From the NCBI GenBank assembly GCA_032622095.1, contig CP136066.1, positions 101,145,319 to 101,209,318 of the forward strand: a stretch of 64,000 bases of DNA. Direction: 5' to 3'. This document shows, piece after piece, positions 1 through 13,100 of the stretch. How positions within the stretch are numbered: the stretch's first letter is position 1; each line of letters opens with the position of its first letter. Both the position numbers and the translations under genes were made by a program. The notes beneath the pieces are model-generated. The model ran no database searches. It had not been told where the DNA came from and was given only the letters and a program-made list of their open reading frames with translations. The stretch comes from Siphonodentalium dalli (Eukaryota > Mollusca > Scaphopoda > Gadilida > Siphonodentaliidae).

Positions 1-136
1 AACACTTCTTATGAGATTACTGCACTCAAGAATTAAGGATGGATTATCTCATTAAATAACAAATTTGAAATAGTTGCGTGTGTATGAAATAATAAATATG
101 AATTTAAGACCCATGTCCAAAAATGCTTCCATCAAT

Positions 137-585
137 TAATATTGATTTTATTTCGAATATTTTTTTTATAAAAATGAGATGATTAAATGGGACACTTTAT
201 TGTTCTATATTTTAGAACAGACCATTCAGGCGATATAGAGATAGAGATCATTAGGGTGTTCCCAAAGCTACGTTTTGAATGTCAAATGTTCCAGATTTTG
301 TATTGTTTCATTCCATAGTTATAAGTGATAATGAGTCTAATTAATGTTTATTTGTGACAAAATTACACAATAACATGTCTGGTCTCTGTTAAGATTAACC
401 ACTATTGTTCGTTAGCTAAACAACCACACTTCTTAGACAAGAAAATATTCAAAAACATAATCAATATTAATCGATAGAAGCATTTCCGGACAGGAATCTT
501 CAATTCATATCTAATATTTTATACCCCGGTAACTATACAACACATGTTTACAAAGAGATAGACCATCTTTGACATGAGTGCTCAG
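137..585. repeat. Dispersed repeat, second copy at 35498-35825
   Basis: This stretch shares blocks in order with 35498-35825: TTTTAGAACAGACCAT, CAATATTAAT, a TTTCCGGAC block and GAGATAGACCATCTTT. It has no coding potential. The family is unknown. Confidence 0.5.
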
Positions 586-625
586 TCTGTTGATGTACAG
601 TATACATGTACATAAATGATATTTC

Positions 626-836
626 TAGTAATACCCTAAATAATCGACTCCTTAACCACAGCAGAATTATGGGTACTTTTTCAGGATATAGTCGGAAATA
701 TGGCTTGTTGCAATTCATCGGAAAGCTCTCACTGAGAGCTTTCCGATGAATGGCAACAAGCCATATTACTGACTAAATCCTGAAAAATTACCCATAATTC
801 TGCTGTGGTTAAGGAGTCGATTATTTAGGGCATTAT
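626..836. mobile_element. Hairpin MITE family A, copy 1
   Basis: This ~210-bp near-perfect foldback has arms reading CCCTAAATAATCGACTCC, then ACCACAGCAGAATTATGGGT and TATGGCTTGTTG...TCATCGGAAAGCTCTC, repeated inverted after a tiny loop. The family has at least ten copies in the window; well-preserved ones are flanked by TA. This copy is flanked by a 14-bp direct repeat (612-625 and 837-850), which is unusual for the family. It has no ORF and is non-autonomous. Confidence 0.88.
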
Positions 837-918
837 ATAAATGATATTTCCCTTCTGTTGCCTTATCTTATTAGGTGGGGATGACAAGATGTTTATTTCT
901 GTTTATTTATCTTTTTAG

Positions 919-1110
919 GTGGGGATGATATGATGTTTATCACTTGGGTGACAATGAATTACACAGAGTCAGTTGTTGAGTATGGCATCATCTCTCCTAA
1001 GATTCAGTTACATGGATCACTCACCAAGTTTGTGGATGGGGGTCCAGAAAGGCGTGTCCTCTTCATACACAGAGTTCTCATCAAAGGCCTTAAACCAGAC
1101 ACAAAATATG
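919..1110 (+). CDS. ACP7: ACP7 exon (first in window): N-terminal fibronectin-like domain
   Basis: The acceptor is TTTTTAG at 912-918 and the donor is GTAATT at 1111. The exon starts with the last two bases of a split glycine codon and encodes GGDDMMFITWVTMNYTESVV...IHRVLIKGLKPDTKY, the N-terminal domain typical of purple acid phosphatases. A near-copy of the acceptor and first exon bases lies about 50 bp upstream (864-887). Confidence 0.9.
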
Positions 1111-4100
1111 GTAATTATGACTTATAAACAAACATTGTGAAAAACAAATTTTTTTACATCTTAAAATGTTTATTATATGCTAAATTTTAGATTATTGAAA
1201 TAAATCACTGACAAACAATCTAGGTTTGCACTGTTGTGTGCCAAATTTACCAACGGTCAGATTTTTTCAAAATTATCCAAATTTTCATAAATATTTGAGT
1301 TACTGCAGATTTTCCAGTGATGCAAATGGTGTCTAAGAGACTTGCTTTTTATTTTAATAGCCTTAATTTGGATACTTTATGCTCTGTTTTTCCAGTCTAT
1401 CATTGTGGGAGTGACAAAGCCTGGAGTTCTCTTTTCAATTTTAAAACATTCAAAAGTGGTAGCAATTGGAGCCCCAGACTGGCTGTGTATGGAGACATGG
1501 GCAATGAAGATGCCTTCTCACTTGCTCGTTTGAGGAAGGAAACACAACTGGGGCATTTTGATGCAATCTTGCATGTCGGTGAGTTTTTTAGAGATGTTTT
1601 GCAAAACTCATGGATACCAGTTACGATTACTGTTAGGGTGCTGTACATAAAAAATTATAAAATCACAAAGGATAGGGTGTGAATATCTTTGGTTTATACC
1701 AAGAATTTCATTTAACCCTTTGAGTGCCAGGGGCCAATCTCATCGACCCTAAACCTACAAAATAAGTCTGTTAAAGAATATAAGAATAAATATTAAAATT
1801 GTAAAAAAATTGTTTAAAAAAAAAACAAAACAACAAATTAGGCCAATGCATTCTCTTATATATGCGAGGCGACCTATGGTCGACTCGCATATATAAGAGA
1901 ATGCATTGGCACAGGGTATATGGGTTGATACAAAAATCGACCTAGCACTCAAAGGGTTAAAGATACAGACACTCAGTCAAATAGTTTTACATAGCCATCA
2001 CTTATCAAGATTATTGTACATGTTGTGCTTAATCTGGTAGATCGTGCAAACTGAAAATCTCACTGCATACGATTATCCATGCGTTATCCAGTTCAATAAT
2101 TCTATTTGTCTTCATTTTTGCTAAATAAATTTTTTGGACCTATATGAATGTTAGGACGACGAATAACAAAACTTAATCCTTTCATGACGGGAGCTGCAGT
2201 GGTGCAGCATTAAAGACCCTGTGCCAATGCATTATCTTATATATGCGAGTCTCCCATAGGGAGCCTCACATATATAAGAGAATGCACTTGCTTACAAGGT
2301 TAAGGTAAATATTGTTAGGCCAATGCATTCTCTTATATATGCGAGGTGCCCTATGGGCGACTCGCATATATAAGAGAATGCATTGGCACAGGGTTATTGC
2401 TCAATTTATCAATGCATTGCCATGTTCAGTAATCCTAATAATTTATGTAAATCAAATTTTTTGGCTGCAAATAGCTGAAATTAGTCAAAACTCTTATCCC
2501 TGAGTTTGTGAAACTTTCTATTAACATTTTGCTAACTGAATACTTGCTGATGAATAGTTAATTGATTCCAGTTCATTTGTAGGAATGCTTAAATAATAAT
2601 TTTGTTGTATAGTACAATTTGTTATATGGTCTTCATATGAGAAAGTTCCTGTCAAGTTTGAATTTGAGTTAGGCCGCCTTTCAACTTATAATTTTCCGGA
2701 AAATTTTCATGTCTGTATTATAACTTTAGTTTTTATTATATCATTGCTTTCAAGTTTAATATGTGGAATTATTCACTTTAAAATACTGGTCAAATTCAAA
2801 TTTGGATCCAGTCAGTTGTGTGCTTTTTGAGATATCGTGATTTTTCGGGGATGGTTCAAATTCTGACGCAATTCCATGCGAATGGAATCGTATAGAGACC
2901 AATTAAATGTCAAATTGTCCCCATTGGGACAGTCCCACCTTTGGTTTTTGCAATAATTGTCCAATTTTACCATTCTATTTCAGGTGATTTTGCTTATGAC
3001 ATGGACACAGTAAGTATTCCTTTCTCTGGGTAAGTTTGTCAGAAATTATCGGGCAATGAGCCAGAGCCTTTGTTATTGGGAAAAATTAACGCAGTTGGTA
3101 AAATGTGAATTTTCAAAAAGTTTACCCAACTGTCATAAAAATCCATCGTGTATTAATTATATTACATGTAATTATCCATGATAATACATCAGATTTAATC
3201 AAAATGGTTTAAATTTATGTCAATTTTGCTATTTAGAACAGTCATTGAAGATGAATTTATGGATGAAAAGGGTACATAAAGTCTCATCAATCTGTCAGAT
3301 GATACACAAGGAGCATTGACGAAAATGATGCAATAAATAGAGCCGGGACGGTTCGTAATTGGTACAAGTTCTTGAATTGGAACTGTGGTCCCCGGAATGA
3401 TGTCCCCAGAGGGTGAATTTTGTGATGCTAGCCTGCAAATGACAGACACAATATTTACAAGCTTGGGGGGGAATGCAAGGGTTGGCGTTGAACTTACCAA
3501 TGTTCTCTTTCTATGTTTCTATATCTCACGAAAATTCTAAGGTCACAGATGAGTTCAACATTATTTTCTCTCTACCCCACAGGACAATGCAAGAGTTGGT
3601 GATGCATTTATGAGGCAGATTGAGAGTATTGCTGCCTATGTTCCTTATATGACCTGTCCAGGGAATCATGAGCAAACTTAGTGAGTCAACGTTAATCCTT
3701 TCTTTTCTGAATAGTTTCTCTAATACAGTTATATATGTACACATTGGAATTGTCAATTATTCATCTGGAGGCATGTTTAATAGGAAATATAAGCAAAAAA
3801 CTGACATACAAATAGATGATACGAAAGCAAAATGATATCTATTCATTGATAGGAAATATTCAGATAATAAGTTCAACAAACGCATAATTTATTTCCTGAA
3901 CATTTCCCAAGTTCGTACGCTGTGTTATGTATACAAAAGCCAGATTTTTGGCTTTTGTTTACATAACAAAGCATACAAACTTGACAATAACATACTATTT
4001 ACGCAATATTTATGATTGGTATAAGAACAAGGTCTGTCTATATTTTAATATTCTTTCTGTTTATGGCAGTATTAACAGATGTGACTATTTTAACAGCATA

Positions 4101-7100
4101 CCCACCGTGAAGGCTATCTGTGCCTTTAATGTGTTGATTGTGCTAGTCTCAAATTCTTGGCAGATTTTAATTAAATAATTAAGAATACATTCAGCTTTTT
4201 TATGGGAATAAATCATCAAAAAGCTATATAAATATAAGAAATTAATGTAGTGGGTGTGTGTGTTATTGGGGGATATAGCACTGTGGTCATTGGGGGCACA
4301 TTTAGTGAGAACCGCGAGATCTCATAATGTACCCCAACAACCACAGCGCTGTATCCCCCAATAACACACACACCCATGCCATTCATTTCTTAAATAATAA
4401 CCGCCATTGAGTGTAAAAACGCTAGTTTAAGCACATGATGGGATTAAGCAAGATACAATTAAAATTAAAATTAATGGTGATGATAGACATTGCACAAAAC
4501 TGCGCTGAGTACACAAACTCTTCTGTTAGTTCAATGATAATTCATGTGACATCAAGATTTTCCTGTAGAAAATGACTCACGTGACTTCTCGCATGACTTT
4601 GTAGATATGGGTACATAAATAGTATTCCGAACAGGATTTAGTGTCATCAGAATACTATAATGGTAGGACTGGAATCAACTCAAGTAATAAATACAAGGGC
4701 CCACATATCATACATGCATGAACAAGCAGGCACACTGTAACACAAATTGTTCACTCTCAACATATTCCAATTCTCAACCGAAATGAATGATCTCAAAGTA
4801 ATTCCTGTCTGATCAGTCAGGATGTGTCTCAGACATGAAGCATCATGCAGTTGCAGACAACCAATCAGTGACCATATTGAAATATTAATTATGTCAAACT
4901 GTGTAACTGTGCATACAGTGCCTCATAACGAGGCGGCACATCAAAGGTTGTAAACTACATGAGTGCTTGTCAGAATGTTGCTTGCATGATTTCTGCAACA
5001 TGCCCAATAAATGAAGTTACCATTCTTAGACTTCATCGAAAAACCCTGTGTATCATTGTTCTGTGGGCGATTTCTTTGTCACAGTCAGCGTGTTAAATAA
5101 GTGAACCATTTTTGAGATGACATGATAATTGGTGTTACTTCTTAGCGTAATAATATGAACTCTAAATTATGACAAATATATCAGCAATATCTTGGGAATT
5201 CTCACTGGTATATTTGAATTTAATTGAAGGAAGCGAACCGACAGAAAATTGAGCCAAACATCCTTATATTGTAATGATGGCTCATAAACACATATACTTC
5301 ACTAATGACAATGACCTTTCCATCTGTTCTCTTCCATTTAATCCAGTAAGTTATATGTCATCATTAGTCATACTTCTGTTGGCTTGTCTCCCTCTAATCC
5401 TTTGATGACAGGACCCTTGGAGATAACTCAGGTTTTAACCCTTTCCTGATGGGAACTGCGCTGGTGCAGCATTAAAGATCATGTGCCTGTGCATTATTTT
5501 GTATATGCAAGACTCCCACAGGGAGCCTCGCATATATAAGAGAATGCACTGGCTTACAAGATTCAAGGTAAATATTGTTAGGCCAATGCATTCTCTTATA
5601 TTTGCGAGGTTCCCTATTGGAGACTCATATATATATGAGAATGCATTGGCACAGGGTTTTCGCAAAATTTCAGTAAGCTGCAGTCATGAATAAAAACTAG
5701 AATGTGTGATGAAATCAAATAGCCTCACTGAATCAGTCATTCATTTGAACCCTTTCTATACTAAATACTCTTTGATGAGTAGTTCCTTTAGAAATGTTCA
5801 TATAATAAGTTCAATAAACGACCATAGCACCAATGCCTTAATTATTTATCCATTTTATAAGTCATTGTGTATATTACACAGCCTGTTGATTAACGTTTGA
5901 TAGCTATTGTTTATTTAGAGACCGATGTTATAACAGATGATGTTTTCATGTCTATGCTCAAATAAATATTTATAGATATAAAACACATGCCTCCCCACAA
6001 AAACAATTTGGAATAAATACAAATATCTACCGCCCTCATCACTTTAAAAATATAATTCCCTGAGAAACGAACTATTTTGTTTGTGTAGCCTTACCGTAGT
6101 ATGTGACTTATTTGACTTAAATTACAGACTGAATTTGAATCATGGATTTGTTTGATGATTTTTGCCACAGTTAAGGGCATTTTTTACTTATAAATTGTGG
6201 ATATTCTCGGTTTCTTGACAGTTAGTGTTCCTCCAATTGGAGTGGTCCAAGTTTCCTTCACATTAAACCAGCTAGTGAAATCGGTAAGGATAATACTGGT
6301 TTACTTCGAAGTTTGATTGTCTTTCTCTTCTATAGCAGACTTTACGCTCAGATCCATTGGTGGGATTTTTCATCAAATATATCAGGAATATCTTGGGAAT
6401 TCTCACTGGTATACTTGTCCATAACGAATCGATATGGATAAATTGGATGTTCAAAAATATTTGAATTTGGTTGTTCGATTCGGTGTATACTCTAATCCTC
6501 TTTCATTTCAATTATCATTTCAGTAATTTTTCAAATTACAAGAATCGATTCACTATGCCATCGGATGATGGAGATGGTGAGGGGCTTTTCTATAGGTCAG
6601 TATATTATTGCAAAGAAGAGTGTTTCCACTAACACAATTGGATGTAATAAACTCATATAATCTATCTGCCCTTACAAATGTGTATGTATTTAGAATGACA
6701 GTTACTAACTCACCTGATCACTCACCTGAGACGAAGTCTCTGCTGGAGCTATATACAGTGAAACCTCTCCAAACGGGACCCTCTATAAACCGAATCCCTC
6801 TCCATACTGAACAAATTGTTCGGTTCCGATTTCTCACAAGTGCATTCTCACTAAAAAATACCTCTATAAACCGAAACCTCTCTATTCTGAACGTCAGATG
6901 GATTTTTTAGTCCATAAGTGAACAAATACATTAATTTTTACCTCCGGAAATTCGAACGTGGAAATCAAATCAACCGAACGCACGTGCAGTAGATTTGACA
7001 TACTTGATGCTGAGCTCTGAAATTGTTTGCTCTGGTGTAAACTAGATCTTTTATAAGTTTAAATTTCTGTTCTACAATAGACTACATCCGTGACGGTTTA

Positions 7101-10100
7101 TTCATTGTGGTAGGTTGATTAAAACTGTATTGGTGACAATCACTACCATAATTATGTCACAAAAGATCTCCATTAATCCTAAAAGTTGTGTCACTAGTGT
7201 CGGTCGAACTCACGGCAAAGGTGCGATAAAATTTAATCACACCACATTGTTTTGACCGGTGCTGTAAACACAATGCAGAAAGCATGGAGCATGACATGTG
7301 CTCATGACGTATTACTGGTTATTGTTGGATACAGATTACATTGAGTGGGAATTCCTTGATGTTGGCTTTATTGCTATTGGCTATCTAAGTCATTATACCA
7401 TTGCTGACCTGGCCAATAGTGGTTATGGTTGCTAGTTATCAAATTAAATCACCTGAGTATGACTTCAGCTGTCAATTAGTGAAAAATGGGGATGTTGTAA
7501 ACACATGGTCTTGGCAAGATATTTTACATAAATCGGAAGGTAGTTTACATAATTTGGAAATGCAGTTTTCTTATTTATTGTTATATTAAACTTTGCATCA
7601 TTTGTTCAGTCATCCTTGGTCACTTGTACTGTGGTCGCTTCGTCATACCTAGACGAGAAATAGGGACCATGGTTGTTAAGCGTAAGCCGTTCTAGTGAAG
7701 CACTTGTAAAATGGCAGCAGACGCAAGACTCGGCATCACTCAACAGCTGGGGTAATAATGCAAAATGCTTATGGTCTGCTGGTATAGGAGATAAGCGCTA
7801 TATAAGCATCATTATTATATATAAAAGAGTAGAATCTGTCTGTCTATCTGTCTGTCTATTCACAATTTTTCTCCCAGACACCTCAACCAATTTATCAATT
7901 TCAACCAAATTTGGTGTGGTGACTCGGGGTACCACGACGGATGTTATAATGGCATTAGTTTTTCAAAATTTTGATTTATAAAAAAGAAAATATAATTAAT
8001 TTGTTTTTTCTTTTGTTAAATTGAGCATTATATTTCTCATTACAGCTGGACTATAGGCCCTGTTCGGATAATTTCATTCTCTTCTGAGGTTTACTACTTC
8101 TATAAGACAGATCTAATAATTCAGAGGCAGTTCGTCTACCTGGAAGAAAAATTGAAGGAAGCAAACCGACCAGAAAATCGAGCCAAACATCCCTGGATTA
8201 TAATGATGGCTCATAAGCCTATGTACTGCACTAATGACGATGACCCTTACATCTGTTCTTTTCCATTTAATCCAGTAAGTTCTATATCATCATTAGTCAT
8301 ACTTGTGTTGGCTTGTCTCCCTCTAATCTTTTGTTGACAGGACCCTTGGATGTCACTCAGGTTTTTAACCCTTAATGATACTGGTGGAGCAATAAAAATC
8401 CTGTGCCAGTGCATTCTCTTATATATGCGAGTCTCCCATAGGGAGCCTCGCATATGTAAGAGAATGCACTGGCTTACAAGTTCAAGGTAAATATTGTTAG
8501 GCCAATGAATTCACTTATATATATGAGGCGCCCTATTGGCGACTTGCATATTTAAGAGAATGCATTGGCACAGGGTTTTCACAAAATTTCAGGAAATTCC
8601 ATTCATGGAAGGGTTGACCTGAAAACTAAAATGAGTGTAAAATCAAATAGACTCACTCAATCTGTCATTCATTTGTACCCTTTCTATACTAAATACTCAT
8701 TCATGAGTAGCTCCCATTGGAAATGTTCAGATAATAAGTTCAATAAATGACCATATACCTTATTTCCACAAAAAGTAAATCACCATTTCATAAGTCATTG
8801 TTTTTGTGTACCAATTTTTGTAAATTACCATGAAGACCAAGCCTGTTGATTAACCCCCATGACGGGAGCTGCGCTGCTGCAGCATTAATTATCCTGTGCC
8901 TGGGCATTCTCTTATATATGCGAGTCTCCCATAGGGAGCCTTGCATATAATAGAGAATGCACTGGCTTACAGAATAACTCTCGTTTAATCTATGTTTGTT
9001 TATGCTCAGAGAAGAACCGATCTATTACGAAATTGCAAGGTCAGATGAGTTTATTTTCTTTTTGAAATTATGTAAATATTGTGATAAAATATATTTTTGA
9101 CATTATATTACTGAGTACTTTCCGTTGATAACTCATGTGGTGTTCAGAACATTTATAATGTTTCAAATGGACTAAACTGGGTCACTTTTACAATCATTTG
9201 GTGATTAATGATGAACAGTACTTTACACTTAAAGTCAGCTATAGAATAGTAATGCAACTGTACTTTGACGTAAACCAGTATCATCACTACTGATTTCACT
9301 TGCTGGTTTACTAGTACGTCAAAGGACACTACAGTTGGGGTTGAGTGAAAATACAGACTGAACTCGTCAGGATTTGGCCGCTGTTTTTTGCCACTAATGG
9401 GCCTTGTGTTTTTGTTTTTGTGTGAAAACACACCTTGGTCATGATATTCTACACAAACTCAATGGAGTAGTTAACTTTTATTATTTATTAGGACAATGTT
9501 CTTGACTGAATACTTATAAGTGTTTTTGTTTCTCACTCCAGTTGGGCTTACTTGAAAACAACCAGCCTTGAAATGTAACTGCATTGGCTCAAGATAAAGG
9601 TTGAGCTAGAGTAGGAGTTCAGCCCAATGATTTTTTTGTGGGTCTTTTATTTGCAAAATACTTTAAAGGCATGGATGGCCTTCGCAGTGGTATACTGTTA
9701 AAATAGTCACATCCGTTAAAACTGCTATGAAAACAGAACTAATATTAAAATATAGACAGACTTTGTTCTTATGCCAATCAAAACTATCACATAAATAGTA
9801 TGTTATTGTCAAGTTTGTATACTTTGTTATGTAAATAAAAGCCAAAAACGTTAAAGAACCTGTCTTTTGTTTACATAACACTGCATACGAACTTTACAAT
9901 GACATACTATTTACTCGATATTTATGATTGGTATAAGAACAAAATATGTCTATATTATATTCTTTTTGTTTATAGCAGTTTTATCGCATGTGAATATTTC
10001 AACACTATACCCACCACGAAGGCCATCAATGCCTTTAACCCTTCCATGACTGGAGCTTCTTGACATTTTGCGAAAACTCTGTGCCAATGCATGCTATTAT

Positions 10101-13100
10101 ATAAAATGTGAGTCTCCGATAGGGATAGAATGCATTGGCCTAACAATATTTACCTTGCCCTTGTAAGCCAGTGCATTCTCTTATATATGCAAGGCTCCCT
10201 ATGGGAGACTCGCATATATAAGAGAATGCACTGGAACATAATTTTAATGCTGCACCAGCTCAGCTCCTGTCATGAAAGGGTTAAGGGATAAATTTGTCAC
10301 TTTTTGTGTTTTTAAATTAACCGTGAAGCAGTCAACTGCACATGTTTTGGGATTTTTTTTTGTCCAGCACTTTCTTGAAGACTGAAACATAGATAAAACT
10401 AGTACCATGGATCTTTATCCTGGCAGTGCCTAGGATCATACCTGTTATAAAACTTCTAAAAATAATTTTTAGGAGGTTGGTCTGGGATATTCAAGATATT
10501 ATTATTGTTTTTTTTCATTAATGATAATAACATTGTAAAATACATTGGCAAACTAGTATAAAAGCAAAATAAATATTGATATATCCATCTCTTCATAATT
10601 TTAAGTTTACTCAGATCAGGAAAAAACTCACCTTGGTCATGATATTCTACACAAACTCAATTGAGCAGTTAGCTTTTAATATTTTTAGGACAATGTTCTT
10701 GACTGAATACTTATAATCAGACTTTTGCTGGATATAGATGTTCTTTTGTATAACATGGTTATAGACCAATTTATTACATGATTCTACCCTTATTCCATCC
10801 AATAAACCCATTATATAATTGTGATATGTAATGTTCATTGCATAACAGGAAATAGTGCCAGCTACCATTATACTTTCGGTTTGTTGTCTGTTTATATTCC
10901 ATACGCTACGTCTCAAAATACTCTGGCTTCAAACATTTTTCCAACGAACTCTAATGAATGAAGTGTTTGAAAAGTTATTTCATTAAATATACACCATATT
11001 ATACATCAAAGAGTCTTTATTTATATGGGAATATTTCTTAATGCGGGCAAACAATGCATAGTTACGTGAGACGTCATCACAGTCCTTATAGAATCCGATG
11101 TTAGTTTGATTTAAAGGATTTATTCGGTCTAGAAACTACAAAACGCAATCGGAAAGCCCTCCCTGTTGTGATTAAAATGACCCCAGTCCCGTTCCGATGG
11201 CATAATAAATAACCCGTAAAATAAATAAATAATACCACCACCGGTATTCGGATATTTCGTGACTTGACTACGAGTGACGTAGTTGTGGGCGAGCAAATTA
11301 AAAACACAGATTCGGAGCCGGAGTTTATTATGCTGACTACGATGACGTAATCGTAAGTCAGCCGATACTAAAATGTATGTCGTATGTCGTATGTGCGCGT
11401 GTGGTGTATAGATTACGTCGCTATTCAATGTGTTATCTGATTAATGAAGATAGTGTGGCCGCTTTGGCCGTTTATTCAGAATAGAAAACAATAATTTTGT
11501 GAATTAAGTAATTATTAGTGCCTAGAATGGTTGTTTTTGTAGCCATTAATAACATGCTGCCACGTGTCTGCTTTGTTGAATAGATGGCAGTAGTGCTTTT
11601 ATTGTCTCGTATTCACTCGGTGATTTGTAATCACTCAGTGACTATTCATCAGTGTCAGTCGCGAACTTGTTTGTACTGTAAAATGCCCCAAAATGAATAG
11701 AAAGGGCGACAGAGGATCCCATTCACCTGGTCATACATAAGAAGCGCCCAAATGTTATATAAACACTGGGCTGAATAATGTTAACTCTATTTAGGCGCTT
11801 TTGTTTTTTGTTTTGTGTTTTTTTGTTGTTTTACTTTCGATATAAATATCCCGAGTATCTGTCATCTCCACATATGCCAAGGTGCCTAGTAGATGTAGTG
11901 TGTTCGGTTGTGGGCGGGCTAGCGATCCATTATTAAGTACCTCCAAAAAGACAACACAGTGCGTAATTTAGAACGCTCTTTATTGTCTTACCGCTTTTGG
12001 GAGATGGAAGCATGGACGCTCTTTATATTTAAATGTCACAATACCACATACAAAATCACCCATGACATATCGAAATAGAGCAATTCATAATTGAGAATGC
12101 TCTTTATTGTCTATGCCGCGACGAAAACATGGACGCTCTTTATTAGAGGCAATCATTGGATTTTTTTATAGGAAAACAATTACAAAAAAATCCTCTCTAG
12201 AAAGTCAATATCTGCCATCAAAACATAAAATAAAAAAAGAAGAAAAAAGAACAACAAACACAAACTGAAAAACAATGCCAGGCTAGCCTTCAATTAAAAA
12301 AAATGTCGTTATGCCAAACTGCAGCCTAATTAATAATTATTGCAGTTTCGACAGTCTGTTGTGTATTCGAGTGAATTATTTTGTTTACGCACTTATCGAT
12401 CTTGACTGGAAGGATTTTAGCAAGCTGTTCACAGTCGTGCACTTCTCCACACAAAATGTTTCATGTGAAGAAACAGACAGGAACATTATTATGACAAATA
12501 TAAGCCACCATGATACGTGTACTAGTATAATAACCACCACCTTTTTAATCACACCCCATTTGTGTTTAATTGTACTCCTATAGCGCACAACGGGATGACA
12601 CTGGTGTGTAAACTAGCTTCCGAAATTGGTACCATACAACGAAGAAGAAGCTATATGGCCTAACTTGTATTCTTTCAGAAACAGTTAAATTAGTTTTGAA
12701 CGAAATTCCGCTCGCTCATTGCATTTCTGCATAAATTAATCTCATTTCACACAACTTTTATCGCCTCAAAGTGCATTTTAGCCATCAATATTCTTTATAT
12801 AATCCAACATTCTAGCAAATCCAGTTCATAATTCAGCACATTCAAACAGTTTTATTCCGTGATCGCTATTTATCGTAAAGGCCTAGGTAATTAACCGGTG
12901 ACTGCAATATTTTATACGTAATTTATCAACTCGTTACGCGATTGGTGGAATTATTTCAAGCTCCACCTACCGCTGTAACCAGTAAGCGTTGATGCAGATG
13001 ATCGTTCATGTGACTGCATTGTGGTCATGTGATCGCACTCACGTGACTTACACTTCAGATATTTCCGCGATTTTTAAAATATCATAATAATCAAAATACT

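Larger units (their letters stand above)
5166..5893 (+). repeat. Rearranged duplicate of 6371-8846 (ACP7 intron/exon block)
   Basis: 5166-5225 matches 6371-6470 (ATCTTGGGAATTCTCACTGG is shared). It then continues directly into the copy of 8147-8846, including the exon half, following intron, a TTAA hairpin MITE and a family C element, ending at the shared GCCTGTTGATTAAC. The copy therefore lacks about 1.7 kb of the source, including the 6524-6595 exon. Confidence 0.75.

Noticed and set aside
612-850. 14-bp direct repeat ATAAATGATATTTC as the target duplication of MITE family A
   Set aside because: Other copies are flanked only by TA, so the long repeat here is more likely a local microduplication.
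8338-8360. Possible 20-nt micro-exon GACCCTTGGATGTCACTCAG after the ACP7 8046-8274 exon
   Set aside because: It has AG before and GT after, but 20 nt would break the frame into the 13418 exon, and the MITE starts immediately after it.
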